Shown here: positions 53,542 to 63,286 of the stretch, one piece after another
How positions within the stretch are numbered: the stretch's first letter is position 1
Layout of the letters: every line of letters starts with the position of its first letter
NCBI RefSeq assembly: GCF_000196795.1
Contig: NC_014259.1
Span: 620,001-684,000, forward strand
DNA length: 64,000 nucleotides
Origin: Acinetobacter oleivorans DR1
GTDB taxonomy: Bacteria; Pseudomonadota; Gammaproteobacteria; Pseudomonadales; Moraxellaceae
Direction of reading: 5' to 3'
Program-made: the position numbers and the translations under genes
The notes under the pieces: model-generated
Databases searched by the model: none
What the model saw: only the letters and a program-made list of their open reading frames with translations
What the model was told of the DNA's origin: nothing

Positions 53542-55623
53542 ATGGGCTTTAAGCTTAAAAAGAAAGGCGGCAATCGTGTTGCGTCCGAAAAATCGGGTCT
53601 CAATTTTATTGCAAAAATCCAGTCAGGAATTGAGCAATACGCCAGTTTATTTGGGGAAAGTGAAAAGTCCAAGCCTATCCTTTATGTAGCGTTGTTATGT
53701 TTGGTATTTGCTTTAACTTCGCTCGTTTATTTATTTTATAACGTACCTCGACATAACGAATTAACACGTAGTTTGGGTGAGTTGCGTTTATTGTCACAAA
53801 CGATTTCTAGACAGGCTACTGAAGCAACGGCTTCTGGTTCACCTAAAGCTATGAAAGACTTAGCTGAATCAAATAAACTTTTTGCAGAAAATATCAAAGA
53901 TGTTGAAAATATTCATGGTACATCTTCAAAAGAATACAAAAAGGTTGCAGTTCTGTGGAAAGCTTTGTCGTATGACATTAACTTGATCTCGTCACATCAA
54001 GACGTAATTAATCAGTTATATAACATGAATATCTCGATTAGTGATTCTATTCCAGAGATTCAGGCTGAATATAACTTGATGGTTGATAAGATGGTTCGCG
54101 AAAAAGCACCAAGTAGTCAGGTGATTATTGCTAAGAACCAAGTATTTATTGCAGAACGTATTTTGCGCTCTATTAACACTGTTTTGGTTGGTACTGAAAA
54201 CTCTCAGACCTCAGCACATGACTTTGGTGTGGATATTGAGACGTTTGGTGTGTATTTAAATGCACAGCTAAACGGAAATGCTGAATTGGGTGTTGCTAGA
54301 GTTGAGTCTCCGGAAGTACGTGAGTCTTTGGAAGGTATTAAATCTGAATATGATAAAGTTTTAAAATCTGCAGCGGCATCAGTTCTTCAGCATACAGATC
54401 AGATTGTAAACGTACGTCAGTCATCAGGCGAGATCTTATCGGAATCTGATGAAATGTTATCTGTATTGGGTGATCTTTCTAAGCAAACACAATATGGTTG
54501 GAAAGCTTTTGCTTTAGTTGCACTTCTTACATTGTCACTTATTGGTTTAATTAGTTCAGTCTTAAAGCTTTTATCACTTCGTAGTAAAGCAGATAAACAA
54601 CGTGTAGCTACCTTACAAGAAGAATATGACCGTAACCAAAACGCGATTTTACGTTTACTAGATGAAATCGCCGACTTGGCAGACGGTGACTTGCGTTCAT
54701 ATGCAACGGTATCTGAAGACTTTACGGGAGCAATTGCCGACTCGATTAACTTTGCGATTGACCAATTACGTGATCTTGTATCCCGAATTCATGAAACTTC
54801 TCAGGAAGTTGCTCGTTATACGCATGATACACAGAATATTACTAACCAGTTGGCAGAAGCATCAGAGCATCAGGCACAAGAGATTGCCGGCGCATCAACC
54901 GCAATGAATGAAATGGCGCAATCAATTGACCAAGTATCTTCAAATGCATCGGAATCTACCGAAGTAGCAGAACGTTCGGTACAAATTGCTTCTAATGGCG
55001 CACAAGTGGTAAACCGTTCAATTGAAGGTATGGACACGATTCGTGAGCAGATTCAGGAAACTTCTAAGCGTATTAAACGTTTGGGTGAGTCTTCACAAGA
55101 AATTGGTAACATCGTATCGTTAATTAACGACATTGCGGACCAAACAAACATTCTTGCATTAAATGCGGCAATTCAAGCATCTATGGCAGGTGAGGCTGGA
55201 CGTGGTTTTGCCGTGGTTGCAGATGAAGTACAGCGTCTTGCGGAACGTTCAGCATCGGCAACTAAACAGATCGAAACTCTGGTTAAAACAATTCAGACCG
55301 ATACTAACGAAGCTGTTATTTCAATGGAACAGACAACCACTGAGGTTGTACGCGGAGCGAACTTGGCAAAAGATGCGGGTATTGCCTTGGACGAGATTCA
55401 AAAAGTATCGGGTGACTTGGCAAACTTAATGGCCAGCATTTCTGATGCAGCAAAACTTCAGTCTGCATCTGCGAGTCATATTGCGACAACCATGACCGTC
55501 GTACAAGAAATTACTTCGCAAACGACAACTGCAACATTCGATACAGCACGTTCGGTTTCTGAATTAGCAAATATGGCAGAGTCATTACGTGAATCGGTAA
55601 CGGACTTTAAATTACCTGATTAA
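53542..55623 (+). CDS. pilJ: Type IV pilus chemoreceptor PilJ
   Basis: 693 residues. A cytoplasmic N-terminus is followed by a first span at about 50-70 (LYVALLCLVFALTSLVYLFYNV), a periplasmic helical sensor region to about 315, a second span (AFALVALLTLSLIGLISSVL), HAMP-like coils and an MCP signalling domain with the hairpin tip AGEAGRGFAVVADEVQRLAERSASA. PilJ senses surface contact through pilin and activates ChpA. Ala/Gln-rich stretches (EHQAQEIAGASTAMNEMAQS) mark possible methylation helices, but no cognate methyltransferase gene is in the cluster. Confidence 0.96.
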   Translation: MGFKLKKKGGNRVASEKSGLNFIAKIQSGIEQYASLFGESEKSKPILYVALLCLVFALTSLVYLFYNVPRHNELTRSLGELRLLSQTISRQATEATASGSPKAMKDLAESNKLFAENIKDVENIHGTSSKEYKKVAVLWKALSYDINLISSHQDVINQLYNMNISISDSIPEIQAEYNLMVDKMVREKAPSSQVIIAKNQVFIAERILRSINTVLVGTENSQTSAHDFGVDIETFGVYLNAQLNGNAELGVARVESPEVRESLEGIKSEYDKVLKSAAASVLQHTDQIVNVRQSSGEILSESDEMLSVLGDLSKQTQYGWKAFALVALLTLSLIGLISSVLKLLSLRSKADKQRVATLQEEYDRNQNAILRLLDEIADLADGDLRSYATVSEDFTGAIADSINFAIDQLRDLVSRIHETSQEVARYTHDTQNITNQLAEASEHQAQEIAGASTAMNEMAQSIDQVSSNASESTEVAERSVQIASNGAQVVNRSIEGMDTIREQIQETSKRIKRLGESSQEIGNIVSLINDIADQTNILALNAAIQASMAGEAGRGFAVVADEVQRLAERSASATKQIETLVKTIQTDTNEAVISMEQTTTEVVRGANLAKDAGIALDEIQKVSGDLANLMASISDAAKLQSASASHIATTMTVVQEITSQTTTATFDTARSVSELANMAESLRESVTDFKLPD

Positions 55624-55770
55624 ATTGGGGACGAGGATAGCTGTTTCTATAATAGCTATCCTTTTAAAAGTATTAACAACGCTAGGTAAATATTGGGGAC
55701 ACAGCTATTTATCTAGTGTTGACTCTGTCGTTTTTCTCCATTTAGGAGACAAGCAAAAGAAGCCTTTGCT

Positions 55771-58700
55771 ATGAAAGAAATATTAAAAACTTTAACTGAA
55801 GCAATGATGCTACCGGAAGATAGCTATTCTCAACAAGATGCTGAATTTCTTGATATCTTCGTTGAAGAAATTGAAGAAATTTTTGTTGAATTGCAATCTT
55901 TGATTCATGAATGGATGCAATCTAAAAATGTTGCTACGCTGACTGAGATCCGTCGCCATTTTCATACCTTGAAAGGTTCAGGGCGAATGATTGCAGCGAA
56001 ATCCTCTGCTGAGCTTGCTTGGACTGTAGAAGATACGCTTAATCGGATCATCAATGAGAGTCTCACATTAACTCCTAACATCCAACAATATGTTCAGTTG
56101 GTATTTAAGTTCTATTTCTTTAAATTAGTAGATGACTTTAAATCTAAAAAGGAACATGCAGTAGATTTTAGACCTCTTATTTTATTGGGACAACAATTAC
56201 AACAACAGCAAAGTTTAGAGCCTGCTTTAGAAGAACTTTTATTATTGTCTGATACTCTCACTGCGGAAACTAAAACTGGTTTAGAGGTGAATGATTTAGA
56301 GCAGGCGTCAGATAATTTAATCCTAGAAACCACGATAGAAAGTGAACATAATCTTGCTGAAACCTTAGTTTTATTTATGGAAGAAGCGGAAGAGCATTTA
56401 GCGACCATTGATCAATTTTTAGAACAAGAAATACATCAGCACGAGAGTTATAATGCGCTCATACGTGCATTACATACATTGCGCGGTAGCTCGGCAATGG
56501 CTCAGGTCGAAGCAATTTTTGATGCTAGTACGAAGGTTGAGCATTTATTCAAAATCTTATTACAAGAAGAACTTTCTTCTCATTCAGAAGAGATATTACT
56601 ACTCCGTGATTACAGACAGTTTATTCGAAATTGTTTAGATCTATTAGCTGCGTATTGCTCTAATGACCAATTAGATTCTAATCTGAAACAGTTTAACCAA
56701 GTTTGGGATGCTTATATGGAGCAGCATGGGGAGCATTCAAGCCCACTCATGCCTCCACATGGTCTGGTATCTCAGCTGTTACAGCTCAATGTTTCAGAAT
56801 TACTTGATGCAGAGTTAGATTTTGAGAAAGGAATTCGTTCTGAGTTTCCTCATTATCTTGAACGATTAAGTGAACAAGCTGACTTGTTACTGCAACATAC
56901 TCAGTCTCAGGCCATGGTTGGTTTATATGAATATACGAACCAACTAAAAGATAGCTATGACGTATTGCTTGATCGACCTGATTTATTGCAATCAGATTAT
57001 GTTTTTGAAATTTATCAGAAAGCACATCAACAATTAATTCAGTTATTTGACGCATTAGCTGCGGGTCAACGAGTTAGTATTATTGAGCAACACCAAAATG
57101 TTTTGGAAGAGCTAAAACTATATACCCAACATATTCCAAGCCTTAATTCTGAACCATTAGATAATCAGGATGTTGTTGAGTCATTATTTAGTGTTGATGT
57201 AGAACAAACATCAGATGAATCTCCGGCATCTATCGAAAGTGTATTAACTGATCATGTAGCAATGAGTCAGAGTATGCATTTAGATCGCCAATTCATGACT
57301 ACTGAGCACGTAAATCGTTATTTTGATCCAGAACTGTTAGATATTTTTCTTGAAGAAGCCGATGAGTTGCTTGAAGGAATGGATACAGATCTTAATATTT
57401 GGGTTAATGATCAAGAGAACTTTGCTGCTCTTAATAACCTGATGCGTTATTTGCATACCTTAAAAGGTGGGGCAAATATGATTCAGGCAAATTATATTGG
57501 TTTAATTGCACATGAATTAGAAAGTATTTATGAGCGCATCATTCAAAGACAGTTGGTTGCTTCATCTGCTCTTATTGATTTTATCCGTCTGGTTCAAGAT
57601 GATTTAGCTGACCGTCTACAAATAGTACGTGAGCAGCACCTAGATTATGCGGCTTCTCATACTATTCAAGCGCTTAAGAGTGCCGGTAAGGTATATGAGT
57701 CACTTGGCTCTGTTGTTAAAGAGATGCAAGCAGAGTCTGAAACAGATGTTATACCAGAATTAAATGTTGAAGTATTACAGCAAGAAGCTATAAACGATAC
57801 TGCGTTAAATCTCGATGAGTTAACTTCTAATTTTGAGCAGATTGTTGAGTCTAATACTCGACTTGTTGAGCACACAGAATTACAAATTTTTGATGCAGAA
57901 GGCTATACAGACAGTATCCAAGATCAGGATATTGATTCTGTTGTCGAGCAGACATTTATGGAGGAAGCGGCCGAACTGTTAGAGATGGCCGATCATCTGT
58001 TAAAGCAATGGTTTGAACAGCGTACCAATCGTAGTATCTTGCTTCAGCTACAAAGAGCAGTGCACAGTTTGAAGGGTGGTTCCCGTATGTTGGGACTAGA
58101 AACTGTGCAAGCAATTGCTTATCAACTTGAGAATGCTTTTGAAAAATTTGCGCTTTATCATTTTAGCTCAAATATTTATGACAACTTATTAGAGAGTGCG
58201 ATTGTCTGGCTAAAAGAGGCAATTTTTAAGCAAAATTATCAACATTTCGATGGATTACAGCATAGTCTAGAAAATATTCAGTTTATTGAAACGGCAATTC
58301 AAATTCCGAGTAAATTGACTAGAACTGATCTATTTGGCACGGAACCTGTAATGAGTTTTGTGCAAGGTGATGGTACAGAACCACCGCCAATGATAGGTGC
58401 ATGGGAACAAACGCAGCATCTTGAACAAAACAATGAGATGATTCGTGTTTCAGCAGATTTAATCGAGAAAATGATTGATTTGTCTGGTGAAAATTCGATT
58501 AACCGTTCACGAATTGAAATGGATCTCAGTCAATTTGGTCATACGCTCGTGGAAATGGAATTAGCCATTCAACGACTTGCGGACCAGTTACGTCGAATGG
58601 AAGGCGAATTAGAAACCCAGATTATTGCAAAACACGGTATTGAGCACTCTCGTTATACAGAGTTTGATCCTCTAGAGATGGATCAATACTCTTCATTAAA

Positions 58701-60273
58701 TCAATTATCGAAATCACTTGCCGAATCTGCATCAGACTTAGTGGATTTCAAAAATACTTTATCTGAAAAAATCAGAGATACCGAAAGTTTATTGGTACAG
58801 CAATCACGTATTCAGGCCGAAATCCAAGAAGGGCTAATGCGAACTCGTCTAGTACCATTCTCTCGATTGCTACCTCGTTTACAACGAATTGTGAGACAGA
58901 CTTCTACTGCATTGGATCGACCAGCAGAGCTTTTTGTTAATAATACTGAAGGTGAGCTAGACCGAACAATGCTAGAGCGTTTGGTTACACCGCTTGAGCA
59001 CATGCTTCGAAATGCAATTGACCACGGTCTAGAAGATCGTGTGCAACGCGAACAAGCAAAAAAACCAGAAACTGGACGTATTGAACTAAATATTCACCGT
59101 CAAGGTACGGATGTTGTTGTTACATTTAAAGATGATGGTCGAGGTATTGATATTGAGAAGGTCCGTCAAAAGGCCCTCTTATCTGGTTTAATTAATTCTG
59201 AACAAGTCTTAGAACATCAAGATATTTTGCAGTTGATTTTCCATCCAGGGTTAAGTACAGCCGATCAAGTCACTCAGATTTCAGGTCGTGGTGTAGGGCT
59301 TGATGTTGTACAAAGTGATATTAAAGCTTTGGGCGGACATGTGACTGTTGACTCTGTTTATGGGCAAGGAACAATCTTTACCATACGTGTTCCAACCACA
59401 GTAGCTGTTAGTGATGCCTTAATGGTTAAAGTTGCTGATCAACAATTTGCAATTCCGTTAGCTCAAATTGATCGAATTGTTCGAGTTTCACCAACATCAT
59501 TAGAACAGTATTTTGGAAGTGCACAAGAGTTCTTTGAATTTGAAAATAAACGCTATCCATTACGCTATTTATCTGAGTTTGTTGGTAATCAGCCGATTCC
59601 ACGTTTAAGTGGGATGATGTATTCGCTACCAGTATTAATGATTAAGGCCAATAATGGACAAACAATTGCATTATTGGTTGATCAGCTTATTGGTTCACGA
59701 GCGCAGATTGTAGTTAAGCCAATCGGGCAGCAGTTCTCTAGTATTGGTGCGATTGCAGGTGCAACTATTTTAGGTGATGGTCAAGTTTGTCTCATTTTAG
59801 ATGGACAAAATATTGCTCGCCAAATTCAGTCTACTCGTCGACATAAGTCGCTCAATGAGACTGTCTATAGACAACGCGAGTCTGACGAACGCCGTCTCAT
59901 TATGATTGTAGATGACTCTGTTACAGTCCGTAAGGTGACGACTCGTTTACTCGAACGCCAAGGCTATGACGTAGTCACTGCTAAAGATGGTATTGATGCA
60001 ATTGAGCAGTTGGAAAATATTAAACCAGATCTGATGTTGCTTGATATTGAAATGCCACGAATGGATGGTTTTGAGGTACTTAACCTCGTACGACATCATG
60101 ATCTACATCAACATATGCCAGTCATTATGATTACATCAAGAACTGGCGAAAAACACCGTGAACGAGCATTTGCTTTAGGGGTCAACCAATACATGGGTAA
60201 ACCTTTCCAAGAAGAAGACTTACTTCACAATATTGATGCTTTTTTCACGACACGTGAAGAGGAACTTGCCTAA
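55771..60273 (+). CDS. chpA: ChpA, hybrid CheA-type histidine kinase of the Pil-Chp system
   Basis: 1500 residues. Four histidine phosphotransfer domains are visible by their HxLKG-type motifs, with histidines at about 65, 235, 562 and 765. Next come the CheA dimerisation region, the ATPase (N box starting H1077 in HMLRNAIDHGLEDR, then DDGRGID and SGRGVGLDVV), a CheW domain and a receiver with D1425 in LLDIEMPRMDG. It phosphorylates PilG and PilH in response to PilJ. The Pseudomonas protein is near 2470 residues with eight phosphotransfer-type domains, so this is a reduced version. The acidic linkers between Hpt domains are Gln/Glu-rich. The stop overlaps the next start by one base (TAATG). 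Confidence 0.95.
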   Translation: MKEILKTLTEAMMLPEDSYSQQDAEFLDIFVEEIEEIFVELQSLIHEWMQSKNVATLTEIRRHFHTLKGSGRMIAAKSSAELAWTVEDTLNRIINESLTLTPNIQQYVQLVFKFYFFKLVDDFKSKKEHAVDFRPLILLGQQLQQQQSLEPALEELLLLSDTLTAETKTGLEVNDLEQASDNLILETTIESEHNLAETLVLFMEEAEEHLATIDQFLEQEIHQHESYNALIRALHTLRGSSAMAQVEAIFDASTKVEHLFKILLQEELSSHSEEILLLRDYRQFIRNCLDLLAAYCSNDQLDSNLKQFNQVWDAYMEQHGEHSSPLMPPHGLVSQLLQLNVSELLDAELDFEKGIRSEFPHYLERLSEQADLLLQHTQSQAMVGLYEYTNQLKDSYDVLLDRPDLLQSDYVFEIYQKAHQQLIQLFDALAAGQRVSIIEQHQNVLEELKLYTQHIPSLNSEPLDNQDVVESLFSVDVEQTSDESPASIESVLTDHVAMSQSMHLDRQFMTTEHVNRYFDPELLDIFLEEADELLEGMDTDLNIWVNDQENFAALNNLMRYLHTLKGGANMIQANYIGLIAHELESIYERIIQRQLVASSALIDFIRLVQDDLADRLQIVREQHLDYAASHTIQALKSAGKVYESLGSVVKEMQAESETDVIPELNVEVLQQEAINDTALNLDELTSNFEQIVESNTRLVEHTELQIFDAEGYTDSIQDQDIDSVVEQTFMEEAAELLEMADHLLKQWFEQRTNRSILLQLQRAVHSLKGGSRMLGLETVQAIAYQLENAFEKFALYHFSSNIYDNLLESAIVWLKEAIFKQNYQHFDGLQHSLENIQFIETAIQIPSKLTRTDLFGTEPVMSFVQGDGTEPPPMIGAWEQTQHLEQNNEMIRVSADLIEKMIDLSGENSINRSRIEMDLSQFGHTLVEMELAIQRLADQLRRMEGELETQIIAKHGIEHSRYTEFDPLEMDQYSSLNQLSKSLAESASDLVDFKNTLSEKIRDTESLLVQQSRIQAEIQEGLMRTRLVPFSRLLPRLQRIVRQTSTALDRPAELFVNNTEGELDRTMLERLVTPLEHMLRNAIDHGLEDRVQREQAKKPETGRIELNIHRQGTDVVVTFKDDGRGIDIEKVRQKALLSGLINSEQVLEHQDILQLIFHPGLSTADQVTQISGRGVGLDVVQSDIKALGGHVTVDSVYGQGTIFTIRVPTTVAVSDALMVKVADQQFAIPLAQIDRIVRVSPTSLEQYFGSAQEFFEFENKRYPLRYLSEFVGNQPIPRLSGMMYSLPVLMIKANNGQTIALLVDQLIGSRAQIVVKPIGQQFSSIGAIAGATILGDGQVCLILDGQNIARQIQSTRRHKSLNETVYRQRESDERRLIMIVDDSVTVRKVTTRLLERQGYDVVTAKDGIDAIEQLENIKPDLMLLDIEMPRMDGFEVLNLVRHHDLHQHMPVIMITSRTGEKHRERAFALGVNQYMGKPFQEEDLLHNIDAFFTTREEELA

Positions 60274-60740
60274 TGAAAAATCAGATAAGTACATCATTAA
60301 TTGGGGAAATGGATCAGCAAGAACTTCAACATTTAATTACTGTTTCAACTGGTTTTATTGATGCATATATTATTGAATGTGATCAGCAAGTGCCGATGCT
60401 ATTGCCACAAAACATAGTGTTATCAGCGATGGATGTTAAAAATAGTATTAAGCATATTGAATGGCATGACGTAAAGCTTCCGGTCTATTCATTGCATAAT
60501 GAAATTGACTCGCGAGCAGTGGCATTGGTTATTGAAAGTGAAGATATCAGCCAACGTTTTGCACTCATCTGTAAATCGATGCCAGCTTCAGTTCGTTTAC
60601 GTATTTCTGAAGTCGTAGATGAAAATGAAGATATACAAGATACTTTGCAGAATCCAAGTGTATTTAAATATGTGCGAATGGAGAATCAACGCTACCACGT
60701 TCCTAATTTGCAATATATCCAAAACTCGCTTCATCTATAA
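60273..60740 (+). CDS. CheW-like protein at the end of the Pil-Chp operon (ChpC-like)
   Basis: 155 residues, starting at the ATG that shares one base with the chpA stop, so it is translationally coupled. LITVSTGFIDAYIIECDQQVPMLLPQNIVLSAM and SQRFALICKSMPASVRLRISEVVDENEDIQD suggest a divergent CheW fold like ChpC of Pseudomonas, but the similarity is weak. It would link further receptors to ChpA. No ChpB or PilK homologue lies in the operon. A bidirectional terminator follows. Confidence 0.75.
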   Translation: MKNQISTSLIGEMDQQELQHLITVSTGFIDAYIIECDQQVPMLLPQNIVLSAMDVKNSIKHIEWHDVKLPVYSLHNEIDSRAVALVIESEDISQRFALICKSMPASVRLRISEVVDENEDIQDTLQNPSVFKYVRMENQRYHVPNLQYIQNSLHL

Positions 60741-60768
60741 AAAAAGGAACTCATTTGAGTTCCTTTTT
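60741..60768. terminator. Bidirectional intrinsic terminator of the Pil-Chp operon and dapE
   Basis: AAAAAGGAACTC/GAGTTCCTTTTT with an ATTT loop. Confidence 0.93.
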
Positions 60769-60773
60769 AATTT

Positions 60774-61910
60774 TTACTTAGCTAATAAATTTTCTAAAAT
60801 TTGCTCATAAATATCAGTCAGGGGATCGAGGTCATGCACGTCAACATGTTCATTAATTTGATGAATTGTTGCGTTAAGAACCCCTAATTCCAATACCTGT
60901 GCACCTGTCGGAGCAATAAAACGTCCGTCAGAAGTACCACCACTTGTTGAAAGCTCAGTTTCAGTGCCAGTTACATTTAAAATAGCAGTTTGAGCGGCAT
61001 TAACGAGTTCACCGATTGGAGTCAGGAAAGGTAAACCAGACAAATTCCAAACGATTTCATATTTTAAAGCGTGTTTATCTAAAATCTCATGAACACGTTG
61101 TTTAAGCTGTTCAGCTGTTACTTCTGTTGAATAACGGAAGTTAAAAGTAACTTCTAAAGTACCCGGAATTACGTTGGTTGCACCAGTTCCAGAATGAATA
61201 TTTGAAATCTGAAATGATGTTGCGGGGAAATATTCATTTCCATTATCCCAAACAGTTTGGCATAGCTCTGTTAAAGCGGGTGATGCCTCATGAATTGGGT
61301 TAAGTGCTAAATGTGGATAAGCAACATGACCTTGTTTACCTTGGACCTTTAATACTGCATTAAGCGAACCACGACGCCCATTTTTAACAATATCACCTAA
61401 TTTATGCGTACTTGAGGGTTCACCTACCAAACACCATTTAATTTTTTCGTTACGTTCTTCAAGAGTCTCAATAACCTTGACCGTACCGTTAACAGCAGGG
61501 CCTTCCTCATCTGAAGTAATCAGAAATGCGATAGAACCTTTATGGTTTGGATGTTTTGCTACAAAACGCTCAGATGCGACAACCATAGCTGCCAAAGCTG
61601 TTTTCATATCTGCCGAACCGCGACCATATAATTTTCCATCGCGGATTTCAGGTGCAAATGGGTCTGAATTCCATGCTTCTAATTTACCTGTCGGAACGAC
61701 ATCAGTATGACCTGCAAAACAAAATACAGGCTCTTCAGTTCCGCGGCGTGCCCAGAGATTATCTACATCACCAAAACGCATTGGTTCAATATGAAAACCA
61801 ACTTGGCGTAAGCGGTCTGCCATGATGGTCTGACAAGTATGATCAACTGGAGTAACAGAAGGTTGTTGTAAAAGTTCTAGGCTAAGCGAGAGAGTATCTG
61901 AATGGTTCAT
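60774..61910 (-). CDS. dapE: Succinyl-diaminopimelate desuccinylase DapE
   Basis: 378 residues. It hydrolyses N-succinyl-LL-diaminopimelate in the lysine and peptidoglycan pathway. The di-zinc ligands are in place: H68 and D70 (FAGHTDVVPTG), D101 (GRGSADMK) and E135/E136 (SDEEGPA). GTGATNVIPGTLEVTFNFRYS is the dimerisation region, and GGTSDGRFIAPTGAQVLELG supplies a late metal ligand region. It is monocistronic, sharing a terminator with the convergent Pil-Chp operon. Confidence 0.97.
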   Translation of the reverse strand: MNHSDTLSLSLELLQQPSVTPVDHTCQTIMADRLRQVGFHIEPMRFGDVDNLWARRGTEEPVFCFAGHTDVVPTGKLEAWNSDPFAPEIRDGKLYGRGSADMKTALAAMVVASERFVAKHPNHKGSIAFLITSDEEGPAVNGTVKVIETLEERNEKIKWCLVGEPSSTHKLGDIVKNGRRGSLNAVLKVQGKQGHVAYPHLALNPIHEASPALTELCQTVWDNGNEYFPATSFQISNIHSGTGATNVIPGTLEVTFNFRYSTEVTAEQLKQRVHEILDKHALKYEIVWNLSGLPFLTPIGELVNAAQTAILNVTGTETELSTSGGTSDGRFIAPTGAQVLELGVLNATIHQINEHVDVHDLDPLTDIYEQILENLLAK

Positions 61911-61988
61911 ACCGGAAATTGCGTGCTGATCAGGTGAAATATAGTCCGATATAATAGGCGAATCTCTACGTGATGGGTACGTAAAAAT

Positions 61989-62020
61989 AAAAAAACCTTA
62001 TCGGAACGATAAGGTTTTTT
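61989..62020 (-). terminator. Intrinsic terminator of the entericidin-like gene
   Basis: CCTTATC/GATAAGG with a 5-nt loop, flanked by six A and six T; on the minus strand it lies 16 nt past the stop at 62036. Confidence 0.9.
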
Positions 62021-62035
62021 AGTGATAACTCTAAC

Positions 62036-62176
62036 TTACATTTTATCTTGTGTTTTTTCAGCAGTATTCGTTACAGCATCACCTGCTTTAGAAACATCTT
62101 TACCAAAACCCTTAAACGTATTACAGCCTGTTAAAACAACAGCAATCATGACAGAAGCAGCTAAAACTTTTTTCAT
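62036..62176 (-). CDS. Entericidin A/B family small lipoprotein
   Basis: 46 residues: MKKVLAASVMIAVVLTGC is a lipoprotein signal with lipobox LTGC (Cys18). The mature part of 29 residues (NTFKGFGKDVSKAGDAVTNT and so on) is the amphipathic helix typical of entericidins. The ATG at 62176 is 6 nt from GGAG; another ATG sits directly before it. In E. coli, EcnA and EcnB are an antidote/toxin pair of lipoproteins linked to stationary-phase lysis. Here only one gene is present, so its role is unclear. It has its own terminator. Confidence 0.88.
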   Translation of the reverse strand: MKKVLAASVMIAVVLTGCNTFKGFGKDVSKAGDAVTNTAEKTQDKM

Positions 62177-62301
62177 CATTTTCTCCGTTTAAATTTAATA
62201 ATGAAGTAAATTTAGATTAAAAAACAAACGGAAAAAGAAACATGACTGTTTAATAGTAAAAACGTTATAAAATGTTTCTAGAATCTTAAATTTATTGTTA
62301 A

Positions 62302-63183
62302 TTATTTAAATTTCTGGAAGTTGCACTTAAATTTTAAATATGAAGGATGTCTAAACATATAAAACAGAACTTCCTGACCATTTTTACAATATAAACCGTC
62401 TGTCCACCAATGTGCTGGGGCGGAACTAGGTTGATTATTTGGACACAGCCATTCCTGTCTTTCTAATCGATAAAAAGAAGAATGAGGAATTGTGGTGCCC
62501 CAATACCCTAAACGACGCTGTAAATTTATCCAGTCAGGTAGCAGCTGTTGTAAATTTAAATCTAGAGGAAGATAAAGCTGACCCTTTAAAACCGAAAAAC
62601 GTTGTTGAATTTCAAAGTTTAAGGCTTCAGAAAACTGAAATTGTTTGTTCGTAAAATGATAAAGCTTTTTGCTTAAAGTATCCTGACGGTTTAAGCCAAT
62701 CCATTGTTCTAAATGTAAATCTGCCTCACCTAGATAATATTTTAAGGCTACCTCCCAATGTTCAATTTCTTGAGTTTCTTTATTTAAAATTAAAAAATCT
62801 AGTTCTCCTAAAGTTTTTGCTCCCTCAATTTTTTGAATACTATGTCCTAATAGTTGATAGGGATGATACTGATCCTCTTGCAACCAAAACCAGAGTAGAT
62901 GCTCAAAGCGTAAACCTAAGCGTGTACTTTTAAGCTGAGATAAAAACCGAATTAAAGGCTCTGGAGTTTGATCAAGCTCTTTCAAACGCGGCAAATAGTT
63001 TTGAAAATGAACCTCCCAAAACTCACTTGTATGTAACTTGAAATGATGTTGTATATCTAAGCTTTTTGGTATTTGACAAAGTAAATTTGGACTAGCAATA
63101 CAAAAAGCGAGTTGTCTAACTATAGGGTGTTGAAATTGAAGCCATGGCTCGAAATAGGACGTTTTAACTGAGGCAATATTCAT
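62302..63183 (-). CDS. DUF1853 family protein
   Basis: 293 residues. FQHPIVRQLAFCIASPNLL at the N-terminus, LGLRFEHLLWFWLQ and TLGELDFLILNKETQEIEHWEVALKYYLGEADLHLEQWIGLNRQDTLSKKLYHF match the DUF1853 layout. The E-D-E(V)-K pattern in the middle (LGELDFL, then HWEVALKYYL) resembles a PD-(D/E)XK nuclease-like core, which is inference. Not membrane-bound, function unknown. Confidence 0.85.
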   Translation of the reverse strand: MNIASVKTSYFEPWLQFQHPIVRQLAFCIASPNLLCQIPKSLDIQHHFKLHTSEFWEVHFQNYLPRLKELDQTPEPLIRFLSQLKSTRLGLRFEHLLWFWLQEDQYHPYQLLGHSIQKIEGAKTLGELDFLILNKETQEIEHWEVALKYYLGEADLHLEQWIGLNRQDTLSKKLYHFTNKQFQFSEALNFEIQQRFSVLKGQLYLPLDLNLQQLLPDWINLQRRLGYWGTTIPHSSFYRLERQEWLCPNNQPSSAPAHWWTDGLYCKNGQEVLFYMFRHPSYLKFKCNFQKFK

Positions 63184-63286
63184 ACATTTAATACTCGAAG
63201 TAATTCATCCTAATTTCATAATGGATCAACAAAAAATATTAGAAAAACACTTTATACTAACGCTAACAGCAGGTTAAGGTTTATAT

